Positions 26,512-36,386 of a stretch of DNA of 64,000 nt are shown piece by piece. Source of the DNA: Thermoleophilia bacterium (GTDB lineage: Bacteria; Actinomycetota; Thermoleophilia; UBA2241). The translations under genes were made by a program, and so were the position numbers. The notes beneath the pieces are model-generated. The model made no database searches, was not told the DNA's origin, and was given only the letters and a program-made list of their open reading frames with translations. How positions within the stretch are numbered: the first letter of the stretch is position 1; every line of letters starts with the position of its first letter. Where the stretch lies: NCBI GenBank assembly GCA_041393415.1, contig JAWKKE010000007.1:58778-122777 (forward strand). Reading direction: 5' to 3'.

Positions 26512-28492
26512 TCATTGGAGCCGCCACGACCGGCCCATCCGTACAGGTCGCCGCGACCGTCCCGTCATTCATCTGCCGTCGGTGCCGCTGCGCGTGATGA
26601 TCGTCGCCGGTGCGGCGGTGCTCCTGTTCGGTGTGATCTTCTTTCGCCTGTGGTTCCTACAGATCCTGAGCAGCGAATCGTTTCTGGCACAGGCCAACGA
26701 CAATCGCCTGCGTTCGGTCAAGATTGAGGCGCCGCGCGGCTCCATCCAGGATCGCAACGGCGAGGTCTTGGTGGAGAATCGTGCCGGCCTCGCCGTCGGT
26801 GTGCGTCTCGTCGACGTACCCGAGGGAGAGCTGACCGGGCTGGTCACGCGACTTGCCAAGGCGCTCAAGATGTCCAAGAAGACCATTCGTGAGACGCTCG
26901 AAGACAAAGGTGATGCGTCGCTGGAGGACCTCGACAGCAAACAGGCTCCGATCGGCATCGGTCTCATCGTCATCAAGTCAGATGTCGGTCGCGACAAGGT
27001 CTCCTACTTGCTGGAGCACAAGCTCTCCTTCCCCGGCGTCGAGATCCGCAAGACCTACCTGCGCGACTACCCTCTCGGCAGCCTCGCCGCGCACGTACTC
27101 GGCTACGTACGCGAGATCTCGGCGGAGCAGCTCGAGGAGCAGCGCTACAAGGATTACTCCGCCGGCGACGTTATTGGGCAAGAGGGCCTGGAGTGGACCT
27201 ACGATCGCTGGCTGCGCGGCAAGGACGGCGTCGCCAAGGTGGAGGTCGACGTCCTCGGCCGGCCCAAGTCGAGTGCTGCGGCCGGTGGACGGCTGGCCGA
27301 GCCGGGCGACACGCTGGTCACCACCATCGATGCCGACGTGCAGAAGGCCACCGAAGAGTCGCTGCGCTATGCCATCAGTTTGGCGCACGAAACCGGGAAC
27401 TGGGGCGCCAACGGCGGCGCTGCCGTCGTTCTCGACGCGCGCAACGGCGAAGTGCTCTCGATGGCGAGCTATCCGACCTACAACCCGTCGGTGTGGGTGG
27501 GCGGCATCAGCGCCAAGGACTTCAAACGTCTCAACGACAAGACCACCAACTACCCGCAGATCAATCGCGCGATCTCGACTGCCCGGGCCGTCGGCTCTAC
27601 GTTCAAGGCGATCACTGCCGTGGCGGCGCTCGAGGAGGGCATCATCGAGCCGTCGACGAGTTTCTACTGCGACGGTTCGTACATCGTACCGATCGACAAG
27701 AACAAGACGCCTTACGGTTGCTGGCTCCAGGGCGGCCACGGCACGCTCAATCTCATCGGCGCTCTGACGCAGTCGTGCGACGTGTACTTCTACAACGTGG
27801 GCTATCTCATCTACCAACGCGAGGACGCACCGCTCGCCGACTGGGCCGGTCGACTCGGATTCGGCAAGGACACGGGCGTCGACATCCCTGGTGAGGTGAA
27901 GGGTCTCGTGCCCACTAAGGAGTGGCGCAAGAGCCACTTCAAGTCGGCCGTCGATCAGAACTGGTCGCCGGGACACTCACTGCTTCTCGCTATCGGCCAG
28001 GGCGACTTGCAGGCAACGCCGTTGCAGCTCGCCGTCGCCTATGCGGCGATCGCCAACGGCGGCACCATCGTCACGCCACACCTGGGCATGAAGGTGGTCG
28101 ACTCCACAGGGCGGACTGTGCAGGATCTTGATCCGGGCACCGCCGGTCACGTCGACATCACCAAGGGGACGCTCGACGCCGTGCGTGCCGGCCTGCGCTC
28201 GGCGGCCTCGGCTTCTACAGGTACATCCGCCGCGGTCTTCGCCGGCTATCCCATCAAGGTCGCCGGCAAGACCGGCACTGCTGAGGTGTGGGATGACAGC
28301 AGCAAGAGTTACGTCAACTACGCTTGGTATGCGAGCTACGCGCCGTACGACAATCCCAAGTACGTGACCGTGATGATGATCGAGAAGGGCGGTCATGGCG
28401 GCAGCGTGGCGGCGCCGGCGACGCGCCTCATCTACGACGCTCTCTTCGGCATCAAGGGCGAACGTGCCGAAGGCGCGAAGGGGACCGACTGA
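26489..28492 (+). CDS. mrdA: Penicillin-binding protein 2 (peptidoglycan transpeptidase)
   Basis: Class B PBP that cross-links peptidoglycan during elongation, working with RodA. 667 residues: membrane anchor (VMIVAGAAVLLFGVIFFRLWFL), dimerisation domain (IEAPRGSIQDRNGEVL) and transpeptidase with S370-x-x-K (STFK), S429-C-D and K594-T-G. The GTG start has AAGGAGG 9 nt upstream. Ends 2 nt before rodA. Confidence 0.95.
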   Translation: MWRNARGSHWSRHDRPIRTGRRDRPVIHLPSVPLRVMIVAGAAVLLFGVIFFRLWFLQILSSESFLAQANDNRLRSVKIEAPRGSIQDRNGEVLVENRAGLAVGVRLVDVPEGELTGLVTRLAKALKMSKKTIRETLEDKGDASLEDLDSKQAPIGIGLIVIKSDVGRDKVSYLLEHKLSFPGVEIRKTYLRDYPLGSLAAHVLGYVREISAEQLEEQRYKDYSAGDVIGQEGLEWTYDRWLRGKDGVAKVEVDVLGRPKSSAAAGGRLAEPGDTLVTTIDADVQKATEESLRYAISLAHETGNWGANGGAAVVLDARNGEVLSMASYPTYNPSVWVGGISAKDFKRLNDKTTNYPQINRAISTARAVGSTFKAITAVAALEEGIIEPSTSFYCDGSYIVPIDKNKTPYGCWLQGGHGTLNLIGALTQSCDVYFYNVGYLIYQREDAPLADWAGRLGFGKDTGVDIPGEVKGLVPTKEWRKSHFKSAVDQNWSPGHSLLLAIGQGDLQATPLQLAVAYAAIANGGTIVTPHLGMKVVDSTGRTVQDLDPGTAGHVDITKGTLDAVRAGLRSAASASTGTSAAVFAGYPIKVAGKTGTAEVWDDSSKSYVNYAWYASYAPYDNPKYVTVMMIEKGGHGGSVAAPATRLIYDALFGIKGERAEGAKGTD

Positions 28493-28494
28493 TC

Positions 28495-29640
28495 GTGGGC
28501 TGGCGTGACTACCTTCGCGGTCTCGACTTCATCTTGCTGGCGGCAACTCTGGCGCTCGTCGCTTATGGCATCACCATGGTGTACTACGCGACGCGGCCCG
28601 ACGTCGCCGGCGTGCCGCTGTACTACGTGCGTCAGCAGATCATCGCCTTCGTGATCGGTCTTGTGGCGGCGGCGGTGATCGTGGTCGTCGACTACGACTA
28701 CTTCCGCCGCTTCCAGTGGTGGTTCTACGCGGCGACGATTCTGATCCTCGTGGCGGTTCTGCTTCTCGGCGAGGACGTCAACGGTGCTCGTCGCTGGATC
28801 GATCTCGGCGTTGCCCGCTTTCAGCCGTCCGCCGCCGCCCTGTTGCTCATGACGCTCTCGGTTGGATCGTTTCTCGCCGGGCGTATGGAGAGCGCCGGCG
28901 CCAAACGCGTGACGCTCGCCGTGCTGGCGCTCATCGCGGTGCCGGCCTTCCTGGTGTATCGCGAGCCGGACTTCGGTTCGGCCATGGTCCTGGCCGTCGT
29001 CTGCCTCGCGATGCTCTACTTCTACGGAGCGCCGTGGACGCATTTCGCCGCGCTGATCGGCGGCGGCTTGGTCGCCTTCGCGACGGCGCTCAAGGTGCTG
29101 CCGCTGATCGGGATCCACCTGATCGAGGACTACCAGATTCAGCGCCTGCTCGTCTTCCTCAACCCCGGCAGCGACCCGACGGCCGGCGGCTACAACATCA
29201 TCCAGTCGATGGTGGCCGTGGGTGCCGGAGGTCTCAGCGGGCGCGGCAACGGAGCCACGCAGACGACGCTCGACTTCTTGCCCGAGCATCACACCGACTT
29301 CATCTTCGCCGTGATCAGCGAGCGCAACGGCTTTCTCGGCGCGACGCTGCTGCTGTTCCTGTACGCGATCATCATCTGGCGGGCACTGCGCATCGCCACG
29401 CTCTCGCGTGATATGTTCGGAAGCATACTCGCCGGCGGTATCGGCACCGTCATGCTGTTCCAAGTCTTCGTCAACATCGGCATGACGATTGGAATCATGC
29501 CGGTGACGGGTATCCCATTGCCGTTCGTCAGCTATGGAGGAACGCATATGATCGCGTTCCTTGTGCTCATCGGTCTGCTGCAGGCGATCCACCTGCGGGC
29601 CGTCATGTCGCCCAAAGAAGGGAGCCGTCGTGTCGAGTAG
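28495..29640 (+). CDS. rodA: RodA/SEDS peptidoglycan glycosyltransferase
   Basis: SEDS-family polymerase of glycan strands, partner of PBP2. 381 residues with about ten membrane helices. SEDS features include LLLMTLSVGSFLAG, VYREPDFGSAM with the key Asp, and GIPLPFVSYGGT near the C-terminus. GTG 28495 follows the mrdA stop by 2 nt and gives the expected N-terminus. Confidence 0.95.
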   Translation: MGWRDYLRGLDFILLAATLALVAYGITMVYYATRPDVAGVPLYYVRQQIIAFVIGLVAAAVIVVVDYDYFRRFQWWFYAATILILVAVLLLGEDVNGARRWIDLGVARFQPSAAALLLMTLSVGSFLAGRMESAGAKRVTLAVLALIAVPAFLVYREPDFGSAMVLAVVCLAMLYFYGAPWTHFAALIGGGLVAFATALKVLPLIGIHLIEDYQIQRLLVFLNPGSDPTAGGYNIIQSMVAVGAGGLSGRGNGATQTTLDFLPEHHTDFIFAVISERNGFLGATLLLFLYAIIIWRALRIATLSRDMFGSILAGGIGTVMLFQVFVNIGMTIGIMPVTGIPLPFVSYGGTHMIAFLVLIGLLQAIHLRAVMSPKEGSRRVE

Positions 29641-30553
29641 CGTGAGTCTCGGGAAGATCATCAAAGCCTTCAACGAGGCTCGCGGAGAGCATCGGGAGTT
29701 GCCGCGCCTGTGCATCATCGGCGAAGGGCCGGAGTACGTGCGCGCCATCGACGTGCTGAGCATCAGCGCTGCCTGGGTGCCGAACGGCGCCGGCGCGCCG
29801 TTGGACGCGTTGCCGGTCTCCGGTCTCACGCCCAGCGCGCGACTTTTCGCGCCGTACGACGTTGTCATCTTCGTGGCCAGCGGCACACGTGGCCGCGATA
29901 TCGCGCCGCTCGTTCAGGCGGCGCGCGCCGGCGGCCGCCAGATCGTGGCGCTGCTCGGCAGCACGCAAGAAGCGGGATGGGCGCGCGCGGCGGGGGTGTC
30001 TGTCGATGAGACGGCGCGGGGCCTCGGTCCGGACGCGCGCGGTCGCGGCACCCTCGAGCAACGCATCGTGCGCGCCGCCGATCATGGCGCTGCGACGCTG
30101 GCGGCACATATGCCCGCCGTGCGCCGCGTGTACTGCGATCACATCATTCTGGCGAACGCTAAGCAGAACGGCGTTATCGGTGTTGTCGTCATCATCCCTG
30201 GCGCCGACATGCCGGCGATGACCGCGAACCAGATCCGCATGGTCCTGCAGATCGCGGCGGCGTACGGTGAGGAGATCGGCCTCGATCGTGCTCTCGAGAT
30301 CCTCTCCGTCGTGGGTAGCGCATTCGCCTTCCGCGCGCTGGCGCGTCAGGCCCTGGTATTCGTGCCTGGCTTTGGTTGGGCGCTCAAGGGCGCGATCGGT
30401 TTCTCCGCGACGATGGCGCTGGGGAAGGCCGCCGTAGCCTACTTCGATGTCGGCGCCCCCCTCCAGGTCTCTCACGTGAAAAGGATTGAGCATCAAGTCG
30501 AACGAGTGCGTAACAAGCTCCCCGGATTCGCGCAGCGCGCCTCTGACTCCTGA
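29630..30553 (+). CDS. DUF697-like membrane-associated protein
   Basis: 307 residues. The N-terminal half (PYDVVIFVASGTRGRDIAPLVQAA) looks Rossmann-like without a P-loop. The C-terminal half (ANQIRMVLQIAAAYGEEIGLDRALEILSVVGSAFAFRALAR split, then VFVPGFGWALKGAIGFSATMALG) resembles DUF697/YcjF-type domains that sit at membranes, often in GTPases. GTG 29630 overlaps rodA by 11 nt and has AAGGGAG upstream, so it is coupled to the shape operon. Function unknown. Confidence 0.7.
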   Translation: MSSSVSLGKIIKAFNEARGEHRELPRLCIIGEGPEYVRAIDVLSISAAWVPNGAGAPLDALPVSGLTPSARLFAPYDVVIFVASGTRGRDIAPLVQAARAGGRQIVALLGSTQEAGWARAAGVSVDETARGLGPDARGRGTLEQRIVRAADHGAATLAAHMPAVRRVYCDHIILANAKQNGVIGVVVIIPGADMPAMTANQIRMVLQIAAAYGEEIGLDRALEILSVVGSAFAFRALARQALVFVPGFGWALKGAIGFSATMALGKAAVAYFDVGAPLQVSHVKRIEHQVERVRNKLPGFAQRASDS

Positions 30554-32276
30554 GATCGAGGCGCTGCTGGCGCGCGTCCAGCGGCCCGGTCGCTACGTTG
30601 GTGGCGAGTTCAACGCGCGCCGCAAGCCGCAGGCCGGGCCGCGCGTCGTCCTGTCGTACCCGGATGTCTACGAGATCGGGATCTCCAACCCGGCGCTGCA
30701 GATTCTCTACACCTACTTGAATGATGCGACGCCGGCGACGGCGGAGCGCGCCTACTGTCCGTGGCCGGACATGGCCGACGCCATGCGTGCCGCCGACGTG
30801 CCGCTGTGGTCGCTGGAGACATTTGCTCCTGTGGGTGCGTGTGACCTGTGGGGTTTCACGCTCCCCCACGAGTTGGCGTACACGAACGTGCTCGAGATGC
30901 TCGACCTGGCTCGTGTGCCGCTGCGGGCGGCCGAGCGCGGTGACGGCGATCCGATCGTCTTGGGCGGCGGCCCCGCCGCCGCCAATCCGTGGCCGGTGGC
31001 CGGCTTCTTCGATGCGTTCTTCATTGGCGAGGTCGAAGACCACCTGGATGCAATTGCGACGGCGCTCACGGTCGGCGCGCGAGGCGAGCGCCTCAACGCG
31101 CTTGCTGCCATCCCCGGCATGTGGCTGCCGAACGTCAGCGCGGCGCCGGCCCAGCGGCAGGTCTTCATGGGGTTCGCCGCCGCCGCTCCTGTTGTGCGGC
31201 CAGTTGTGCCGGTGCTCGAGGCCGTGCACGATCGCGCCGTCATCGAGGTGATGCGCGGCTGCACGGCCGGTTGCCGCTTCTGTCAGGCGGGCATGTGGTA
31301 TCGGCCGTTGCGCGAGCGGCCGGTCGATCTCGTCGTTGCCGCAGCCGACCAGCTCCTCGACGAGACTGGCTGCGACGAGGTGTCGCTGCTCTCGCTGAGT
31401 TCGTGCGACTACTCAGGAATCGAGAGTGCGCTGACGCGCATACGTCGGCTGCGCCCGGGCGTGCGCGTCTCGCTTCCGTCGCTGCGCATCGACGCGGCGG
31501 CGAGCAATCTGGCGCGCTTCGCCGCCGAGCAACGTGGCTCGCTCACGCTCGCCCCGGAGGCGGGCACCCAGCGACTGCGCGACGCGATCAACAAAGGCGT
31601 TGACGCCACGCAGTTCGAAGAGGCTGTGCGCGCCACCTTCAGTGGCGGGTTCAGCGGCCTCAAGCTCTACTTCATGATCGGCCTGCCGGGCGAGAGCGAC
31701 GACGACGTGCTCGGCATCGCCCGGATGGCGGAGAGAGCTCAGAGCCTCGGGCGCGAGCTCGGCCGCGGGCGCGCCCGTGTAGCAGTCTCCGTCTCGTCGT
31801 ATATCCCCAAGCCACACACACCTTTTGAGTCGGAGTCGTTTGCTGGAGCCGAGACGTTGCGCCGTCGGCAGCAGCTCGTCCGTGCCGCGGCGCCGCGCGG
31901 CGTCAAGGTCGCGTTTCACGATATTGAGGCGTCGCTGGTGGAGGCGACGCTGGCGCGCGCCGGAGAGGGCAGCGACCGACTGGTTGAAGATGCCTGGCGC
32001 CGTGGGGCGCGTTTCGACGGCTGGAGCGAGCATTTTGCCTTTGCGGCGTGGAACGACGCGGCCGAGGCGCTGGGCCTCGAGCTCGGTGAGCCGGCCTTCC
32101 TGAACATCGAGGAGCCCGACTGGCGTCGCGCCGTGGACGCGCTACTCACCCCCGAGTTCTTCAGTGAAGAACTCGAGCACAGCCGTGACGCTGTCCTCAC
32201 GCCTGACTGTCGCGATGGCCGCTGCAGCGTTTGCGGCGTTTGCGGCGACGGTATCGCCATGGAGGTGCTGGCGTGA
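30486..32276 (+). CDS. B12-binding/radical SAM protein, TIGR03960 family
   Basis: 596 residues: an N-terminal cobalamin-binding-like region (VVLSYPDVYEIGISNPALQIL) and a radical-SAM core with C259-x3-C263-x2-C266 (RGCTAGCRFCQAG), then LTLAPEAGTQRLRDAINKG and YFMIGLPGE. The C-terminal tail bears CSVCGVCGDG. Always or nearly always found beside the TIGR03936 gene, as here (4-nt overlap). The reaction is not established. The TTG start overlaps the preceding gene by 68 nt and has no well-spaced ribosome site, so it is uncertain. Confidence 0.87.
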   Translation: MSIKSNECVTSSPDSRSAPLTPEIEALLARVQRPGRYVGGEFNARRKPQAGPRVVLSYPDVYEIGISNPALQILYTYLNDATPATAERAYCPWPDMADAMRAADVPLWSLETFAPVGACDLWGFTLPHELAYTNVLEMLDLARVPLRAAERGDGDPIVLGGGPAAANPWPVAGFFDAFFIGEVEDHLDAIATALTVGARGERLNALAAIPGMWLPNVSAAPAQRQVFMGFAAAAPVVRPVVPVLEAVHDRAVIEVMRGCTAGCRFCQAGMWYRPLRERPVDLVVAAADQLLDETGCDEVSLLSLSSCDYSGIESALTRIRRLRPGVRVSLPSLRIDAAASNLARFAAEQRGSLTLAPEAGTQRLRDAINKGVDATQFEEAVRATFSGGFSGLKLYFMIGLPGESDDDVLGIARMAERAQSLGRELGRGRARVAVSVSSYIPKPHTPFESESFAGAETLRRRQQLVRAAAPRGVKVAFHDIEASLVEATLARAGEGSDRLVEDAWRRGARFDGWSEHFAFAAWNDAAEALGLELGEPAFLNIEEPDWRRAVDALLTPEFFSEELEHSRDAVLTPDCRDGRCSVCGVCGDGIAMEVLA

Positions 32277-32989
32277 CGTGGTGGCTGGTCGCTTTCGTGC
32301 GCGAGGGCTCTGCCGCGTATCTTTCGCATCTCGATACGACGCGGGCGCTGCAACGCATCTTCGCCCGCGCCGGCATCGAGCTCGCGCGGTCTCAGGGTAT
32401 GAGGCCGAAGGCCTGCATCTCGCTGCCGCTGCCGTTGCCGGTCGGCGCCAGCGGATGCGATGAGCTGGCGGTCGTTGAGGTGGTTGATGCCTCCATCGCG
32501 CCGGCGACCGCGGTCGCCAAACTGGACGCGGTAGCCCCGCCGGGTATCGTGCCGGTTGGTGTGACCGTGGTCGGGGAACGACATCCGCGCCCGCGCGCCA
32601 AGCGTGCGGAGTACACTTGCCATGTGCGTGGCGACGCGACTGCGCTTGGATCTGCGGTCGCGCGTTTCGCACATGAACCACAGGTTATCCGCGAGCGCGT
32701 TTCGCCTAAGGGCAGACGTTCGCTCGATCTCAAAGAGTACGTCGCCGACACACGCGTTGGACCGACGGCGGACGGAGTCACGCTCGACTTCGCCATTCGC
32801 CACAGGGCCACCGGTGCTGCGCGACCGCAGGAGTACATCGACCTCATTGCCGAGTGGGCGGAGGTCGAGCCGGTGATGCATCACTTGAGGCGCACGCGCA
32901 TCACCTGGGAGAACTTGCCCCCGGCCACGACGGTTGGGGCGGAAGGAGTTGGTGTATGTGACGCCGACGAAGAAAGCGTCGACCGGTGA
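32273..32989 (+). CDS. TIGR03936/DUF2344 radical-SAM-linked protein
   Basis: 238 residues beginning WWLVAFVREGSAAYLSHLD, the family N-terminus, with RSQGMRPKACISLPLPLPVG. In some phyla this domain is fused to the TIGR03960 protein; here the two are separate but coupled by a GTGA overlap. GTG 32273 has GGAGG 7 nt upstream. Probably the partner of the radical-SAM enzyme; substrate unknown. Its end overlaps the RNase E/G gene. Confidence 0.85.
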   Translation: MTWWLVAFVREGSAAYLSHLDTTRALQRIFARAGIELARSQGMRPKACISLPLPLPVGASGCDELAVVEVVDASIAPATAVAKLDAVAPPGIVPVGVTVVGERHPRPRAKRAEYTCHVRGDATALGSAVARFAHEPQVIRERVSPKGRRSLDLKEYVADTRVGPTADGVTLDFAIRHRATGAARPQEYIDLIAEWAEVEPVMHHLRRTRITWENLPPATTVGAEGVGVCDADEESVDR

Positions 32990-35900
32990 AGAGCCGGTCG
33001 CGTCTGGTCCCGGCGCCTCGCCGGAACCGCTTGCTGATGCCGACAATACGCCGGCGCCGGACGTAGGCGAGGCCAGCGCCCCAGCACGACGCAAGGTGCC
33101 GCGAAGCCCGCGGCGCCGGCGTGCGCCGGCGCCGACCGAGGACCGCGCCGCCGCGGTGTCCGCGGAGGGTGCCACCCCGCGTCCGGAGGTACTGAGCACG
33201 CCCGAGTCGGGCACGGCAGCAGCCGGATCTGACACGCCCGCGCGGGCGTCGGAGGACGTAGAAGGACAGGCGCCTACTCCGCGTCGCCGGCGGTCGCGCA
33301 AGCCGGCGCCGGTGCTCGAATCACCCTCATCGGCGGCGTCCGTGGATGCGCCGGAAGAGGCGACGGACGCGGACGAGAAGACGCCTCCCGCGCGAGCGTC
33401 GCGGAGTGGCCGCACGAGAGCATCGCGCGGCGTTCGCTCGCGTGCTCGAGCAGCCGGTGTCCCCGAGCCTGCAGCTCCCGCAGCGGATGTGGCGGCTGGA
33501 AGCGCAGCGCCGGCTGGTGACGTCTCTGCGGAGCAGGTCGCCGATTCCGCCAATGCGCCTGCGCCGGATGCGGCGGCAACGCTCGCGGATGCGGCCGCCG
33601 GCAAGGGCGAGGCAACGGGTGTTCGACGCCGTCGCCGTCGTTCGTCAACGCCGCGAGCCGCCATTGCGGAAGCGGCGCCGGAGCCTCCTGCTCCAGTAGA
33701 CGCGGCGGCGCGATCCGTGCCTGAGACGGATGAGGCTGCCGTCGTCAGCGAGCCGAAGACGACACGCCGGCGCCCGCGCCGTCGCGCTGCCGGCGCCCAG
33801 ACGACCTCCACCGGCGAGGCTCAGTCCAGCGCTGCTGACGTCTCCATTGCGCCCGCAGGGCCCGCAACTGCATCCGAACAGGTGTTGTCTGCCTCTGCCG
33901 CTGCGGACTCCTCACGAGCTGCTGCCTCCGATGCTTCGCCGACCGTCGAGCCAGAGACGCAGAACGAGACGGCCGTCGCCGACGGTGGTGAGACCGCGGC
34001 GGCAACAACACGGCGGCGGCGGCGGGGAAGCCGCGGTGGCCGCCGCCGCACGAAGGCCGTCGAGCGAGTAAGTGAGGCAGAACCGGGATCTCTCTCCGGG
34101 CCGGCTGGCGCTGCGTCTCCGGCCGCGAGCGAGGGGGCGGAACCCCCAGCGGTCGAGAAGGCGGCCGCCGCGGAGCCGGCTTCCGATAGCGCGAGCGCGC
34201 CCGCCACAACTCGACGACGTCGTTCTCGGCGCTCTCGCGCTGGTGGCGCGCAGTCATCGCCGGCCGCCCCAGAGCAAGAGTCGAACGTTGCGCCGCCGGG
34301 AGAAGCGTCCGCGCCTGCAGCAGCCGAGCCCGAGGTGCCGGCTCCCACTCCTGAGTACGGCACGGAGACGGCGCGGGCCGGCAACGGCGGTGTAGCGTCT
34401 GCCGAGTCTTCGGGCGGAGAGGCTGAACCTGTCACAGCGTCTCCCGCGGAGGCTGAGGCTTCGTCCGGGGGGCAGCCTGCTCGCGGTCGCCGCAAGCGGA
34501 ACGCCGAGGCGACGTCGGCTGTCCCGTCGGAGACAGAGGCGCGTCCCCGCCGTCGTGACGTGCGCCGTCCCAAAGCGATCGTGCGACAGGACGAGGGCGC
34601 CGGCGCGTCGGTCTCGCCTTCCGAGACGCCCACGCGCCGCCTCGGCATCGTCGCCGAGCAGCCGCAACGCAAGATCATCCTCGTCTCCGACGACGGGCGT
34701 GAGCTTCGCGTCGCGCTCGTTGAAGACGGACGCCTGGCCGAGATCTACATCGAGCGCCCCGAGAAGAAGTCGTATCTCGGCGACATCTACCAGGGCAAGG
34801 TCGAGAGCGTTCTCAACGGCATCGACGCGGCCTTTGTCGATTTCGGCATTGAGAAGAACGGTTTCCTCTACGTCGACGACGTGGTTGCCGGGGAGGGGGA
34901 GAAGCGCGCGCGGCGCATTGCTGACGCATTGAAGCCGGGACAGCAGGTCCTCGTCCAGGTGACGAAGGACCCGATGGGCAGCAAGGGCGCCCGGCTGACG
35001 ACCAAGATATCGCTCGCCGGGCGATACCTCGTTTACGTTCCGGGAGGGACCGGCGTCGGCGTCTCGCGTCGTCTGCGTCAGTCGGAGCGCGATCGCCTGC
35101 GCGACCTCAGCAAGGAGCTCAAGCCGAAGAATGCGGGCCTCATCATCCGCACCCTCGCCGAGGGCCACGAACTGGCGGACCTGAAGCGCGACCTCACCTA
35201 TCTCTCGCGTCTCTGGAGCCGACTCAAGAAGAAAGCCGAGACCGTTGCGCCGCCCGGGCTGGTGCATCGCGAGGCGGACGTCTCACTCGAAGTCGCGCGC
35301 GATCTCTTCAACAGCACCGTGGAGAGTCTCATCGTCGATGACACCAAGCGTCACAAGGCGATCCTCGCCTTCCTCACCAAAGTCGCCCCGGAGCTCACCT
35401 CACGGGTGGAGCTCTACGGAGGTGACGGCCCGATGTTCGAGGCCTACGGCATCGAAGAACAGATCGCCCGGGCCCTCGAGCGGCGCGTGCCGCTGCCGAG
35501 CGGCGGCAATCTCATGATCGATCATGCCGAGGCGCTCACCGTCATCGACGTCAACACGGGCCGGTTCACGCGCGGCAAGGGCCTCGAGGACACGATCACC
35601 AAGACGAATCTCGAGGCGGCACGCGAGGCGGTACGTCAGCTGCGGCTACGCGACATCGGCGGCATCATCATCATCGATTTCATCGACATGGCGCACGCGC
35701 GCAACCGCGAGGCCGTGCTGGAGACACTGGAAGCCGAGCTCGAGACCGATCGTACGAAGACGTACGTGGTGGAGCTTTCGCCGCTGGGGTTGGTCGAGAT
35801 GACGCGACAGAACACGACCGACGGTGCGCGCGGCATCCTTACGCGTACCTGCCCGCACTGCCAGGGGAAGGCGCGCATCCTCTCCGATGAGACGATGGCC

Positions 35901-36332
35901 CTCAACGTCGAGCGCCGCCTGCGTGACTTGGCGCGGCGCTCTCAGGCCAAGGCGTGGCTCATTGAGATCAACGGGGGGGTCGCCGAGCGACTGAGCGGCG
36001 ATCGTCTCAAACGTCTCGAGAAGCAGCTGAGCCGCCGCGTATTCTTCGAGGGCGGCAGCGGCCTGCCCGTCGACACATTCCGCGTGCTCGCTGAAGGCAC
36101 GCCGCAGCTCGTGCAGGCGCAACGTGTGCCGGTGCGCGAGGGTCAGGAGGTCGAAGTCGAGCTCGAGTTCAGTCTGAGCTACAGTCCACGCGACGCGGTC
36201 GGGTACGTCGACGGCTACATGGTGGTCGTCGAGGGTGGCCGCCAGTACCTGGGACAGCGACGCAAGGTGCGCATTACCGCGACCGCGCGCACTGGCGGCC
36301 AGGGCACAGTACTACGGGAGCCGTCAAATTGA
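32958..36332 (+). CDS. rne: Ribonuclease E/G with very long N-terminal extension
   Basis: About 1124 residues. The first 570 are Ala/Pro/Glu/Arg low-complexity sequence with repeated Arg-Arg-Arg clusters, probably disordered and RNA- or partner-binding. The catalytic unit follows: S1-like region from 572 (GRLAEIYIERPEKKSYLGDIY), Mg-binding Asp864 (DVNTGRF) and Asp907 (IIDFIDMA) with the same spacing as in E. coli, and the zinc-link CPHC (965-968). The last 50 residues (GYVDGYMVVVEGG, LGQRRKVRITATAR) look like a TRAM domain. GTG 32958 is chosen for AAGGAG 9 nt upstream. Next to rplU-rpmA, a kept order. Confidence 0.92.
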   Translation: MTPTKKASTGEEPVASGPGASPEPLADADNTPAPDVGEASAPARRKVPRSPRRRRAPAPTEDRAAAVSAEGATPRPEVLSTPESGTAAAGSDTPARASEDVEGQAPTPRRRRSRKPAPVLESPSSAASVDAPEEATDADEKTPPARASRSGRTRASRGVRSRARAAGVPEPAAPAADVAAGSAAPAGDVSAEQVADSANAPAPDAAATLADAAAGKGEATGVRRRRRRSSTPRAAIAEAAPEPPAPVDAAARSVPETDEAAVVSEPKTTRRRPRRRAAGAQTTSTGEAQSSAADVSIAPAGPATASEQVLSASAAADSSRAAASDASPTVEPETQNETAVADGGETAAATTRRRRRGSRGGRRRTKAVERVSEAEPGSLSGPAGAASPAASEGAEPPAVEKAAAAEPASDSASAPATTRRRRSRRSRAGGAQSSPAAPEQESNVAPPGEASAPAAAEPEVPAPTPEYGTETARAGNGGVASAESSGGEAEPVTASPAEAEASSGGQPARGRRKRNAEATSAVPSETEARPRRRDVRRPKAIVRQDEGAGASVSPSETPTRRLGIVAEQPQRKIILVSDDGRELRVALVEDGRLAEIYIERPEKKSYLGDIYQGKVESVLNGIDAAFVDFGIEKNGFLYVDDVVAGEGEKRARRIADALKPGQQVLVQVTKDPMGSKGARLTTKISLAGRYLVYVPGGTGVGVSRRLRQSERDRLRDLSKELKPKNAGLIIRTLAEGHELADLKRDLTYLSRLWSRLKKKAETVAPPGLVHREADVSLEVARDLFNSTVESLIVDDTKRHKAILAFLTKVAPELTSRVELYGGDGPMFEAYGIEEQIARALERRVPLPSGGNLMIDHAEALTVIDVNTGRFTRGKGLEDTITKTNLEAAREAVRQLRLRDIGGIIIIDFIDMAHARNREAVLETLEAELETDRTKTYVVELSPLGLVEMTRQNTTDGARGILTRTCPHCQGKARILSDETMALNVERRLRDLARRSQAKAWLIEINGGVAERLSGDRLKRLEKQLSRRVFFEGGSGLPVDTFRVLAEGTPQLVQAQRVPVREGQEVEVELEFSLSYSPRDAVGYVDGYMVVVEGGRQYLGQRRKVRITATARTGGQGTVLREPSN

Positions 36333-36357
36333 CGCTCAGCGCCCGATTGGCTATCAT
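36329..36357 (+). promoter_or_regulatory. Promoter of rplU-rpmA-obgE
   Basis: TTGACG (36329-36334) and TATCAT (36352-36357) with a 17-bp spacer, overlapping the end of the RNase gene; the start of rplU is 30 nt downstream of the -10. One of the clearest sigma-70-type promoters in the window. Confidence 0.8.
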
Positions 36358-36386
36358 ACGCAGCCGTTGTCTTGACGGGAGTTGAC

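Noticed and set aside
31916..33811. 631-residue open frame on the minus strand opposite the TIGR03936 gene and rne
   Set aside because: It is a shadow of the Ala/Pro/Arg-rich coding sequence; composition is repetitive Ser/Ala/Gly with no family features, and the plus-strand genes are secure.
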